A stretch of DNA of 64,000 nt from Enoplolaimus lenunculus (Eukaryota; Nematoda; Enoplea; Enoplida; Thoracostomopsidae). Below, piece by piece: positions 46,085 to 57,912 of this stretch. The notes beneath the pieces were generated by a model, which was not told where the DNA came from, ran no database searches, and saw nothing but the letters and a program-made list of their open reading frames with translations. The DNA is taken from positions 1-64,000 of the forward strand of contig JASANG010002508.1 of the NCBI GenBank assembly GCA_030248215.1, read 5' to 3'. The translations under genes and the position numbers were made by a program. Within the stretch, counting starts at the first letter, position 1. Each line of letters opens with the position of its first letter.

Positions 46085-46830
46085 AACGGAAAACTAGGGG
46101 TTACCAAATTTTATTTTCCCAAAATGCTGTTTTCACGGATGATATTCGAAATTCCAGCGCAAAAGGTTGTAGGTTCCGGGTACATATTGCCTATTTGCCG
46201 TGTAATATCCGAATTTTCTATAATCCCGTGCGAAAAATGTTGCGCTCAAGATTGCATTTTCTGTGTAAAATGCCAACTTCTAGGGTAAAATTAGGAAGTA
46301 CCCAAAATCCCAATTTTCCGGGTAATATTCTAATTTCCAAAAATGCCGAGCGATAAAGTTTGCGCCCAAAATCACAGTTTCCCGGTAGAATTTGGATATT
46401 TAAAGCACCAATTTCACAAGTAATATTCGAATTTCGCACAATCCCGAGCGAAAAATATTGCGCCCAAGATCGCAAAATCTGCACGGAATACCGACTTCTC
46501 GGGTAATATCAGGAAGTACCCAAATTACCAATTTTCTGGGTAATATTCCAATTTCCCCAAAATCTCAATTTTCAAAAATCCCAATTATAAAGGTCGCGCC
46601 CAAAATAGGAATTCCCATACAATCCGAATTTCCCAAAATCCTAATTTCCCGGGTAATATCCAAATTCCAAAAGTCCCAATATCCCGAAATCCCGAGCGAA
46701 CAAGGCTGCGCCGAAAATAGTAATTTCCCGGCGGAATACCAATTTTCAAAAATTCCAATTTCCCGGATAACAACCGAATTTTGTCAATATCCCAATTTCC
46801 CGAGTAATGTCCGCAAATTCTAAGAGGTAC
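46085..46830. repeat. degenerate tandem array, unit about 110 bp
   Basis: The phrase AATCCCGAGCGAAAAATATTGCGCCCAAGAT recurs in drifted form at about 46221, 46345, 46440, 46585 and 46691. It is separated by CCGGGTAATATYC and AGGAAGTACCCAAA phrases; the last occur at 46288 and 46510, so a higher-order unit of about 220 bp is likely. Confidence 0.75.
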
Positions 46831-47329
46831 CTTTTCAGTACATGCGCCAGAACTGCGATGAAACATTTTTGTGCATATGCGATAAATCAAAGCCACCCCA
46901 GTAATCAGCTCAAAATTATCACTAAAATTTGGATTTTGTCGTGTGCCGCTACTCCAAATTTGGTCGACTATCACTCGTTGAATTTGAGCCGCACACCGAA
47001 TTTTAATATTGTGTATTTAAAAGCTTATCTCAAGATATATCATTCGTTAAAATACTACTTTTCTGATGCTGCGCTACACCGCTCTTGTAATCTCTGCTAA
47101 ATATAAGATTTATCTTGGTTCTGCCAATGTAATTTTCACTTGAGTCTTAAGTTGACAATAAATCAAGCATTTTTGCGTTTATGCTAAATTTGAATATACC
47201 ATCTGCGTGAAGTGGTTGCGATCTATTGACTGATGAGTAAATTTGGTTTGATAATCTGTGTAAGTACTGTCGTCCGCCGCTGCACGATGACGCACGCATG
47301 CTTACAGCTAAACCCCGACTCTGTCTCCA

Positions 47330-47476
47330 ACGTTACACAATTTCCACAATATCATGCGTTCACCAGGTGATTTTTCAATGGGCAGCATGATGAACACTGA
47401 AACCAAAAAGTTTTATTGTCCATCACACTAGCAAAGGTTACATGGTGTACGCATGATATTGTGGAAATTGCATAAA
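47330..47476. mobile_element. small inverted-repeat element
   Basis: GCAATTTCCACAATATCATGCG-type arms: ACACAATTTCCACAATATCATGCGTTCACC at 47335-47364 and its inverse GGTGTACGCATGATATTGTGGAAATTGC at 47443-47470. Total 140 bp; a MITE-like hairpin. Confidence 0.6.
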
Positions 47477-48108
47477 TATAATATATAAGGCGACGTCAAA
47501 AGATATAAAATGGCATTTGTAACTATCATTTACTGAGTTTTATTAATTTTACGAATAAATCTGTTAAACGCTTATAATAGCGCACATTGGATTGCGGCAC
47601 ACTTGCTACACTACGTTGACTAGTACATTCGACGCAAGAACGAGTTATAGACAGTAACTGAAAATTTTTCGCACTAAAATCAACCATAGTCATTGTTTAA
47701 ATAATTTTACGATACATAACCATAGCGGCCGACCACAATATACTTACTCGCAATGAGTGTTTCCATTAGAGCTAAGGAACCAATTTTGGTTGAAAGCCTG
47801 TTGTTGGTCTACCATCCACAGAGATATCAGGTTTCAAATAATGGCATGTTTTAAAAGGGCCATCATTACAAGCAAACATAGTTGAAACTGGTAAGAAACA
47901 CGGACACACGCAAGACTCCCTTCTCGACATTTAACTCCAAAGCCAGTTGGCCGTATGGAAAAGATCCGATTGTGATTTGGGGTTTTCTTTTTTAAACATT
48001 ATTTTTAGTCAATTATGCTTGTTCAGAGATACTAGAATATATAAAAAGTTTAATAATTTCCGTCAGTTAAAAATGGCAAAAATGGTGTTTTATGCGCCGT
48101 TAATTTAT

Positions 48109-48204
48109 GGCGGCACTATACTTGTGATGACGTCCGGCGCTGTCCGTCACCGGACGGCGCTGTGAGGATAAAAGACGGCGCCGTACGACAAGTATAGCGC
48201 AACG
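48109..48204. mobile_element. MITE family C, copy C4, short
   Basis: GGCGGCACTATACTTGTGATGACG at the left, and inverted GCGTTGCGCTATACTTGTCG at the right. At 96 bp this is close to a pure hairpin. Confidence 0.75.
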
Positions 48205-48509
48205 CTAATTTTAAAGCTAAGGCGGAGTGAGGAAATAGGACGGGCGGTAAGTTCTATGTTTATTTCTTAAAACGACTTGTATGGCACTGAAACCCAAACA
48301 GTTTTCTAAAATTTAAACTTGTTACAGCCCGAGTACTTTCAGGTACCTTTACTATTACTTGGTTTAAGCCTTAGTTTTTAGACATATTTTTTGCTGTGAA
48401 ATTTTCTGCCGTAGGCTTAGAACAGGCTTCGGGCGAACGTTACGTATCGAAAAACTACATTAGCTAAGCTTTTTGATAATCACCATTTTCGTTACTATGA
48501 TGCAATGAA

Positions 48510-48600
48510 GTTTTATATATACATATATACATAAATATGTATATACATATATTATATGTATGTATATATTATATAAATGTGTATATATTAAATATATGTA
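48510..48600. repeat. ATATAC/ATATGT microsatellite
   Basis: Alternating TATATACATA and ATATGTATATA units. Confidence 0.85.
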
Positions 48601-48603
48601 CGT

Positions 48604-48961
48604 ACTAAAGTGGCCCAAATAAGATGGGGAATGATATTTAGTTAGCCTTTCCGGAGTGTACCCCTCGGTTACGAACTGTTATTTATTTGTAACCAACGTT
48701 CCGCCACCCTTCGTTACTGATATATCCGGTACTGCAATTATCCGTTATATTAAACTTTCATTTGTCTTGTATCAAAAGCTTGAGCTATAATGCAAAGTAA
48801 TACTTAGCAATGAACTTTTAAAATTTAAATATTAAGTCTCAACTTTAATTTTAGGGTTTAGGGACTCTACCCATTTACGAACCATTGGATACAGACTCTT
48901 ATTGATTGAGACTCAAAATGGGGACCCACTTCAAATTGCAGCCCTCTTGTTCGGGTCACTA
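48604..48961 (+). mobile_element. MITE family B, copy B4, shortened
   Basis: TACTAAAGTGGCCCAAATAAG at the left and CTTGTTCGGGTCACTA at the right. The middle matches B3 (CGTTACTGATATATCCGGTACTGCAA) with internal loss. Confidence 0.75.
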
Positions 48962-51868
48962 AGCATAAGTATATTTATGTATATAATTACATACAAATCT
49001 GCATCGATAGGAGACTATCTGCTCCGTTGTTTACTATACTCATTCAGTCTAATGTACTCTCATTAATTGCAAATTATTCGCTCAAGGGCGCCATTGTTTT
49101 GATATCAAAACAACTTATTTTTGGAAACATTGAAGAGTTATTATATTTAGTTATTCAGCTAAATTAGGATAAGTTTATTTATGGCTCAAGTTAATTTTAA
49201 TGGTTTGGCACGCAAGCCTTAATATTGCGTGATAAGCTTACAAAATCTTTATTGTTACTTTCACGCAATCAGGAAACTAAGATATCGCATCGACAATTTT
49301 ATTTTTGTACTCTTTAAACAGCATCTGTCAAAAGGATTTTTGTCAGTGGAACCTGTAAAATAAAGTTCAACTGGAACAAAAAAATGTTATTTTGGCATTA
49401 AAATAAACGCGCTTTTGTTAAAGTCAAAACAATTTATATGATTCTTTCCACCAAACCTATCTGTTAAATTTTGGTCAAAAATGTTTTGCACTGCATTGAC
49501 AGTCGTCGGACTTACGATCCCGAATAAATTCTGTTCGTTTGCCTTATACTAAAGTCAAACTGGAAGCTCAAACTTAAGCTAAGTAGTAGCCTAAGCTTTA
49601 AAGTATAAAGCCAAATTTTAGAGCGAACGCCTGTTTTATAACGACTTTTTTTGCACTGACCCAAATAAGCAGAACGGTAAATACAAGAATGTCCATATTC
49701 TGAATACAAATCATAGGTAGTATCCCTATTTAATTTGAGTAAGAAAATTTGTGATAGAGTACAAAAATCTAAATATAGAACTCATAATCGTCACTTGATT
49801 GCTCAAAGTATGATTTACGTATATGTTCTATGGAAGTATACTTAAAATTATAAATATATATTAACTATTTTAAATCATTGCTTAACTGCGTAAACTGTGG
49901 CTTCGGTCCGTTTCACAAAAAACCTCGCTTTTCTCATTTTCTGCCATAAAAACGCTATATAGCTCAAAAATCAGTGTTAATTTTGCTACAATATGCTGGC
50001 TCAGGTTGCCTACACGCATACGAGGCAATTTTGGTTCTGTCAAATTAAATCTAGGGTGTTTTATATCATCAAAAATGCATATAACCACCCATGCATACAT
50101 TTCACCGCTAGGCTTTCGGGTAAATTAACTCACCTTTCCTCGTTTTTCAGGCCAGTAGTGAAAAAGCGGAGAAGGGGGTATGGCGTCCTAAACTTTCTTA
50201 ATAGATGACTGAAAATCGTACGTTTACACGCTTTATAATAATCTGATTGATTTTAGAGGCCAAAACTTTTATCACTTGCTTGGAAAAATGCTTTGAACGT
50301 TGTTTTACTTTTCCGAATGAAATCCCTGCTACGCGATTAATATTCAACCAAACATAATGAAGAATAGTCAATATTGCAATTAACATAGAGATCACATTTT
50401 TTAATTTACCTTAAAATACCTTCTCAAATTTCAGGGACGAGGATCGCCTACTTACCATCCATCCCCACAAATGGGCATACGGTTTTACCATAGCTACGTA
50501 TGTTTAGCGTATTAAAAAGGCTAAATATTACCATGTTCTTTCCGATTTGCTGACAACAAGAACTCCCAGTCATGGTTTAGTATATGCGATGTTTGAAATA
50601 AGGCAATTTATTTAAGGTTTTATCTTATTGACTCAGTTCAATATATATATATATAATAGAAATATATGTATGTACGCATAAATAAATATATATTGTATAC
50701 AGTCACGGGCATAGCCAAATTTCATTTCGAAACGGAATAACCTCCTGTAAAGGTTTTTTGTGCCAGCGAACGCTGGAAGCGAGAAAAATTTTAAGCTTTT
50801 AAAGTATCTTTTTCTCATATCTACCGAAATTTTGTGCTGGGATATATTTCTTCTATCTCATCCTTGCAGACGCCTCTGTGTATTGAGTTGGTTTACTTAA
50901 ACGGGCCACTAGGATTTCATTTTGGAAGAAAATAAGTCGAACTAGCATGGACCGCTAATTAGGGAGATTAAGGAGACATAGCACCATCGCCTTGAGTTCT
51001 GAGCAGCTAAAGACTAAGTATTTTCTGTCGATATCATACCTAAAGTGGGATGCTTTGCAGAATTGAAATGCCGTAGCCTTCACTTGTCGACGCTGCACGG
51101 TAGCGACTAGGTAGAAAACTATTTGCCAATTTGAATCTAACTTAGAAAAAACTTCCTGTTTTTCAACTTGCGTTGCGGATTTGGGGGTGAATTTATATCC
51201 AATGTGGCACTTGGATATATATTGCGTGTTGGTTTTCGTGTTTATCTCGGTGGGGCAACCCTCTCTGGGTCAAAAGCATTTATACAATTTGAGTCCCATT
51301 ACATTTGGCTGTTTAAATATTGAGATCTATTCCGTCCAAAATTTCTAACAAATAACTTGAGAGCGTCTACAGAAACTTGAAGTTTCCCAAAAACGCAACG
51401 CTCGCTGGCGAAACAAACTTTTACCAGAGATTATGCCCTTCTGAAATGCAATCTTGGCTACGTTTCTTGTTTCGTATAGGTATCCTACAACATTAGAAGA
51501 CATCGAGCTTTAGAGAACGTTTATAATTGTAAGACCACCATTTCGCTTCATAGCTTGCCTTCTCCACGGTTCACTGGGCACAGGTGAGCCTAAAAATGGT
51601 TAAAAGAGAACTTTTTATAAAGTTAACCTTTCTGTTATATCGAACAGTAAAATATATAAATAAATTTAGTATTATTTTAATAGAACAATGCTTGTATTGC
51701 GTAAAAGTTTTTGAAGAAATTGACAATTTTAAACAGTTTACCTTGAGTTTCACAAGATTCTAAAGTCTGTTAACACTGCTCTTTTCATTTTTAACCAGCA
51801 GGCGCCTAGCCAACTAATCTTGCTGGGGGTGCTTAAATGTTTTCTAGGAGGGGCATACAAGGATTTTC
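48962..51868. other. gene-poor stretch
   Basis: 2.9 kb in which I recognise neither a gene nor a clear element. A GCCTAAGC run near 49560-49610 resembles the family A core, and there is an AT run at 50640-50700. One exon-like phrase after TTTCAG at 50435 lacks partners. Confidence 0.45.
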
Positions 51869-52027
51869 GCCCATGTATAGAACAGGGCCGGATCGTTTTT
51901 CGGAGGGGCTATAACAAAGTCAGGTTAAGCTTTAGACTAATTTTTTCCTTAAGCTTCGGTTTAGGCTTAGGCTTAAGGTTAGGAATATGCTTATACTACT
52001 GTTCCGGTCCTGTTCTATACACGGGCC
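51869..52027 (+). mobile_element. MITE family A, copy A11
   Basis: Left GCCCATGTATAGAACAGGGCCGG, right CCGGTCCTGTTCTATACACGGGCC. The two termini match each other unusually well in this copy. Confidence 0.8.
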
Positions 52028-52800
52028 AGAATTTTGATGTACTTAAAAAACAGATTGAGCTTCTTCGACGGGACCAAAAATTGACCGCGTGGTTTAACCC
52101 CTTGTTCCCCTCTGGCTACGTGCCCGCTTACCGGAAATTTTTTAACGACAATAGGGATGCGGGATATATGCAATTTTTTACCTCCCTTCCTCGTACTCGG
52201 CCCTAAATTAAGGTCTTCTCGATAGTACTTTGCAATGTTAAACGATTTCGAACGGAACAGAAGTTTGATGAGTGAAAATGGTACGGGTTTTCTGTTGCTA
52301 AAAATTAATAATTTATTAGTTGCTTTAGAAGGCTCAGGTATTAAGTAACAAATTGGTTTAGTCAGCTATCGCAGAGAGGACCTTGAAAAATTTTAATTGG
52401 GGGGTACCACCCTCACCTAAGAAAAATAACTAAAATATTGATTTTTAATGAAAAACTGGCAAATCGTTAACCATGATCAATACGAAAGTGTTAAGACCTG
52501 ACAGTAAGTAAAAACAAATAGTGGGGCATCCTACCTCTGTCGGTTCACTATTAGGTAGGCTTTGTGCTTTTGACTATAGTACACCGGTTTCAGTTAAAAC
52601 CTGTAAATTTATAGTTTTTAAGGGTTAAATTTTGGAGAGCTTAGACACTTATGGAGTCTGGATTTCATTTCGGGAGAGCTTAACTTTATTTTTAGACTGT
52701 AGAACCCAGAAGGTTGCCATTTTAATGTTCTTAAACATGTTTGTATCGCCTCGTCTCTTCCGAAATTACGACGAAGTTCGTATACCAATATTATCCTTTC
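52028..52800. other. unassigned, with a short open frame
   Basis: 52028-52206 could encode about 60 residues (LKKQIELLRRDQKLTAWF.., ending RTRP and a stop), but no start, splice site or family supports a gene. The rest is featureless. Confidence 0.3.
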
Positions 52801-52937
52801 GGCCCATGTAAATATCAGGAGCGGAACGTTTCTCTGTGGGACTGAAATAGAGTAAGCTTAAGCTCTAGACTATTTCTTGTTTAGGTTTAGGCGAATATGC
52901 CTGTGCCACTGTTACGGCCTTGTTCTATACATTGACC
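52801..52937 (+). mobile_element. MITE family A, copy A12
   Basis: Left GGCCCATGTAAATATCAGGAGCGGAACG, right CGGCCTTGTTCTATACATTGACC. Confidence 0.8.
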
Positions 52938-53221
52938 CTCTTAATACGCATTTACCACTGGATTTAAATTAAAATGACTCTTCAGAAGGAATATTTGTTT
53001 TTCGGCCAATGTGTAGATAGAGACTTAGGAACTCCTGTGTAAAAAAGTCAGCGACTCTAAGCGTTAACCTTAGCCTAAACTTAGCCATATGCTAAAGATA
53101 AGGACTATGACCGACGACTTTGTTTATGATTAGTTCACAGCACTCAAGAGCGTTTTGTTTTGATAATTCTGTTCAAAAAACATGGAATGAATGAATGAAA
53201 ACATTTCCAAAAAATATATAA

Positions 53222-54402
53222 AACTAGAATGAAAAGTGCCCCGATGTGGCCATAGAAAACGATATGTTTCAGGTAGTAAGATTTTAGTTCAATACCGCTA
53301 GTATTACAATTTCCATGCATGCGTATAAAGTTTTAAAACTAGATTAATTTGATGCCAATCAGCGTCCTCCCGAAACACGACACAACAATACTATAGAATT
53401 AATAGAAGTTAAATCATTGAGTTTGATTGACTGCGTAACGGAAACATATCCGCAACTTTCTCTGACAGCGGCCAAATAGACATGTGATCCACTGTTTCGA
53501 AATATTAAAACAAGAAGTAAATACTAGAATATAAATGACGAATTATGGTTGATGTAAAAAATTTGAGTACACACTCGTGACGTTAGTTTCTTGCACTTAG
53601 TAAACTGAAGTTTCGAATATGTGCAGAAAAATTTTTGGGTTTTAAAAAGAGTATATAAGTAGAAATTAAGCGTAAAATGCTGGTGACCCAATATTAAAAA
53701 CGTGTTTGTTCGTCAATTGGCCCAATGTAAAGAACATGAACGGATCAGTATTATAAGCATATTCCTAATCCTAAGCATAAGCGTTAGCATGAGCATATTC
53801 CTAAGCCTAATCCTATTAAGCGTAAGAATGAGCATAATCCTAAGCCTAAGCCAACCAAAAAATTAATCTAAACCTTAAGCTTATTCTATTCTAGTCCCGC
53901 AGAAAAACGTTCCGCCCCTGATCTTTACATTGGCCGTCATTGGAATACAACGCAGATTTCGTCAGCAAACTTGCAAATATTGTTTCGTTACGTACTCACT
54001 CAAATATTTTAATGTTTTAAACGTTTAAAATCTGGGTACCGTTTAGCCAAGTATGGAGAGGGAACTGTACGGTACAAAATTTATACAGCTCCAAAACTGA
54101 TGCGTTATCGTTTTCTATAGCCTCGTCGGGACACTTTACTGTCTATTGTGACTTTTCCTCCGAAAAAGTTGCGGATATGTTTCCGTTACGCAGTCAATCA
54201 AACTCAATGATTTAACTTTTATTAATTCTATAGTATTGTTGTGTCGTGTTTCGGGAGGACGCTGATTGGCATCAAATTAATCTAGTTTTAAAACTTTATA
54301 CGCATGCATGGAAATTGTAATACTAGCGGTATTGAACTAAAATCTTACTACCTGAAACATATCGTTTTCTATGGCCACATCGGGGCACTTTTCATTCTAG
54401 TT
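53222..54402. mobile_element. foldback element with 238 bp inverted arms
   Basis: The arm 53222-53459 and the arm 54165-54402 are inverted copies of equal length with no visible gap and hardly any mismatch (outer end AACTAGAATGAAAAGTGCCC; inner end AACGGAAACATATCCGCAAC). The 705 bp between them hold MITE A13 and a degraded internal copy of the arm's outer segment (near 54108-54150). There is no coding capacity, so it is non-autonomous. The arm identity points to a recent origin or to arm homogenisation. Confidence 0.88.
53719..53935 (-). mobile_element. MITE family A, copy A13, nested in the foldback element
   Basis: It begins GGCCCAATGTAAAGAACATG and ends CGCCCCTGATCTTTACATTGGCC, so the original left end is on the right. 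The array is TAAGCCTAATCC-rich. It sits in the central part of the 53222-54402 element. Confidence 0.8.
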
Positions 54403-54709
54403 ACTAAGCTTTAGGAAGAAATTTGATGTAAATTTACCTTAAGTGCGAAAATATTCAAATTTAAAGTCATATATACTCACGTTATAGTTGTTTTAGAACT
54501 GTTAATCTATATTTCCATGAAAATTAAAAACTACATTTTCACAATCACAAAAGTCGCGCTTTCCAAATTTCATTTTTATTTATTAGGTAACTCGCTCAAT
54601 TTATAATGCTAATATATTTTAATTCATATAAATTGTTTGAATTCAAATAGAAAATCAATACAATTGATAAGTACTTGCTCTAGTAAAAACTGATTTTATG
54701 CTGCATAGT

Positions 54710-55400
54710 AGTGTAGAACCTATACATCGGTATCGGTATTGTAATCGGTATTTTGGAAGAATACTGATTCCGATACTTTCAATTTTGTATTGCACACATG
54801 AATTGCGTTAAACATATAATTGGAATGCGCAGCATTTAAAAATATAGCTGCAACAAATATTTTGTGAAACATGCTGAATACGCATTTGCATCAACATGCG
54901 GACGTGGAAAATTGCTTGAAACACACTTTTGTTCGTTTCCTCTTAATTGTACAAGAAATTCTAATGAAATTCCATCCCCGGTCAAAACTGCGAATCCGCA
55001 ACTATAAGGTTTGCTTTGTAACTTATTCTTGTTTTCTTTTCGAAAACGAAACACTAAAGCGGCCGGGCGTGGGCCTAAAAATCCGGGCCGGTTCATACCA
55101 TAATGAGAGCCCGCTGTGTTCGAGTGTCACGTTTTTGAAAGAGGCTGCTTGCTTTGGGAACCTTATTAAATTAATGGTGTTAATTTTGCACGTCAAAATT
55201 TCTTCAAATATTCTAAACCGAGTTTTGGACATTTCAGTGCTCAACTTGGTGCTACCAATAATACATACTTTATGGGTTTACCACTTTGAATGGAAAGCTT
55301 TGCAGCCATAAGGTTCTAGATAGAAAATAAACATTTTTCGACAACTTGAGGTTACGTCTACGTTTTCAAAAACGCGCCTTGGCAAAAAAATACACATAAA
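54710..55400. other. unassigned, contains ATCGGTATCGGTATT repeat
   Basis: CATCGGTATCGGTATTG..ATCGGTATT at 54725-54755 is a dispersed-repeat-like phrase. A 146-codon open frame at 54871-55311 matches no family I know and is overlapped by other open frames, so I do not call a gene. Confidence 0.35.
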
Positions 55401-56663
55401 ACTAGCTATGTTACTAATTTGTAATCATATATAAGCTAATGTTTTTCGTAATTGTCCACTTAACATGTTTCGCATATATACTTACTAAACAATAGTATTT
55501 TCGTTAAATAAATAGCTTAACGTATATGGTTGAGAAAACTTATGTAGCACATAAAAAATTGGATTGTTACAATCTACGATTCTGTAGAACACCTTGCGAC
55601 AAGATTTGAATCCAAATACGAAGGCGAAACTTTGCGCTTCCGATTCTTATGAAAAAGTTTACGTTTAATACTTCGACAATTTTTTATTTAAATATAGCGC
55701 ATGAACACCGGTTGCCATGATCTTGAATGACATACGTTTGTATATAAATACCACCAAAACAGAATAGTAGAAATAATAGACTTTTGAAAGAAACATAAGA
55801 GAGACGTGAACACTTTTGGAAGAAACATATAATAGTGACACTACCGTGTCCCTATGATTAACCAGTGGGCCTGCAAGAATATAAATAACAGATTTGAAAT
55901 CAGCTGCCTCAAATACGTCGGAAAATCACATAAAAAGTACACATAAAATTTCAATTTATATTTCCCCCAGTAGGACTTGAACCCGCGACCCAAAAGCTGA
56001 AAAAACACCGTGGTATGTGAACATCATACCACTCAGCCACAGGTGCACTTGACCGGTGTTTGTGTTTACATTGTATATGCTACATGTAAAATGGGCTGAA
56101 ACTCGGGCCTGCACGAATATAAATAACAGATTTGAAATCAGCTGCCTCAAATACGTCGGAAAATCACATAATCTTACAGTTTCTAGGGGGGTCGATCTAC
56201 CTACCGTACCTTCACCAAAACTAGCTATGTTATTACTTATTTGCAATCATATAAGCCAATGATTTTTCGTAATTGTCCACTCAACATGTTTCGCATATAT
56301 ACGTACTAAACAATAGTATTTTCGTTAAATAAATAGCTTAACGTATATGGTTGAGATAACTTATGTAGCACATAAAAAATTGGATTGTTACAATCTACGA
56401 TTCTGTAGAACACCTTGCGACAAGATTTTAATCCAAATACCAATGCGAAATTTTGCGGTTCCGATCTTATGAAAACGTTTACGTTTAATACTTCGACAAA
56501 TTTTCTTTAAATATAGCGAATGAACACCGGTTACCATGATCTTGAATGACATACGTTTGTATACATAATAGTAGAAATAATAGACTTTTGATAGAAACAT
56601 AAAAGAGACGTGAACACTTTTGGAAGAAACATATAATAGTGACACTACCGTGTCCCTATGATA
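55398..56663. repeat. nested direct duplication, units of about 450 bp and 66 bp
   Basis: Unit G (55398-55858 and 56217-56663: AAACTAGCTATGTTA.. to ..ACCGTGTCCCTATGAT) is repeated in direct orientation. Inside that interval unit H (55867-55933 and 56105-56171: GGGCCTGCAAGAATATAAAT..) is also repeated. The order is G-H-(tRNA-like)-H-G, all in the same direction. Both pairs are about 95 percent alike with small indels. Confidence 0.88.
55960..56048 (-). repeat. tRNA-like sequence, SINE head
   Basis: On the minus strand: CTGTGGCTGAGTGGTATGATG (box A), later GTCGCGGGTTCAAGTCCTAC (box B). GTGGTATG pairs with CATACCAC as an extra hairpin. No acceptor stem forms, so this is tRNA-derived and not a tRNA gene. 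It lies between the two H repeats. Confidence 0.6.
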
Positions 56664-56981
56664 AAAAAAATAATTTTCAAAATTGCTGCGTTTTTCAAGT
56701 TCTGTCCGTTTTCGCAACGATATAAACCTCATGTAAAGAGTTTATGACGCCTGAGCATAGCAACCAAAAAGGATTATTTTGACCTCAATTATCCGGAAGG
56801 TTATATAATCTGTAAAAACAAATTTCTATCGTTCATTCTGTAAATATCGGTGTATACATTTGCCTTATCCCTCTCGTATGCGCCTTGATGGCCCAACAGA
56901 CTTATTTGTATGAGCACTAGATAGTAATTTGAATTGACATCTCCGTTTCAGTGCCTCCGGGTTTTGTGCCACAGATATTGT

Positions 56982-57120
56982 GGCTCATGTAAAGATCAGA
57001 GGCGGAACGTTTTTCTACGCTATTGCAATAGACTAACTTAAGCTTTAGACTATATCTTGCTTAAGATTAGGCTTTTAAGCTAAAGAATATGCTTCACGGT
57101 CCTGTTGTATACATTAGTCG
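56982..57120 (+). mobile_element. MITE family A, copy A14
   Basis: Left GGCTCATGTAAAGATCAGAGGCGGAACGTTTTTCT.., right CACGGTCCTGTTGTATACATTAGTC. Confidence 0.75.
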
Positions 57121-57338
57121 ATATTTTTAAAATACCTACCTGTTCTAAATTTTTTCGAATGAAATTTTATTTAAATTCTGTTCTAAAGCAAATGCTACAG
57201 AACAGAGAGCAAGTAAATTTTTGTTTGAAATTATTGTGAAATCTGGAAGTATGTAATCAATGTACGGAGTTGAATCTTTCCAAATACGTCGTCAATTGTT
57301 TGCAGAAGGAGCAAGATTTTTTCATTTAAAATTCTTAT

Positions 57339-57513
57339 GGCTAATGTATAGAACATGACAGTAGTATAAGCATATTCCTAAACATAAGCCGATAGCGTGA
57401 GAATGAGCTTATACCTACGCCTAAAAGCCCCAGTAATAAAAAAGTCTAACGCTTAAGCCTGCTCTATTGCTGTCCCGCAGAAAAACGTTCGGAATATGAT
57501 ATTTATATGGGCC
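57339..57513 (-). mobile_element. MITE family A, copy A15
   Basis: It begins GGCTAATGTATAGAACATGACAG and ends GGAATATGATATTTATATGGGCC, in reverse orientation to A14, about 220 bp away. Confidence 0.75.
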
Positions 57514-57912
57514 GCTAAAAATTTCAGCTCAGGAAAACATTGCAACTGTCTCTTGCACCTTAGCCCCGAGCTTCAGTTCAGTTCGTTAATGCTCTATAAT
57601 GTGCATTTTTAAATATCTTTCAACATAATCAGTAAATCAACTGACGCAACGCTGAATGACCTGTATTTACTAAAAAATCTTGGAGTTAAATGTTGCAACC
57701 TTTTTGACTTGTTCGAAATCAATTTCAGAAGATTTAACCAAAAATGTCATAATTAAAATACTAAACTGTATAATTTATTAGCATATTCTCGAATATTCAC
57801 TTGGAACAAGTCGCATTATTTCACAATTGCCAGCCAGGTCATGGTTAATACCGCGTGCAGTAAACGTTTCAATCAAAAATTCGCTTAAAACACCGTAGTT
57901 GCAGTTTCTAAA

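Noticed and set aside
50435-50505. Exon-like stretch between TTTCAG and GTATGT
   Set aside because: A single short open phrase with no partner exon or family within reach.
52028-52206. 60-codon open frame after MITE A11
   Set aside because: No start codon, splice site or similarity; the neighbouring phrase is repeat-like.
54871-55311. 146-codon open frame on the plus strand
   Set aside because: No signal, domain or splice context. Overlapping frames on the other strand are equally open, and the composition looks like a non-coding repeat.
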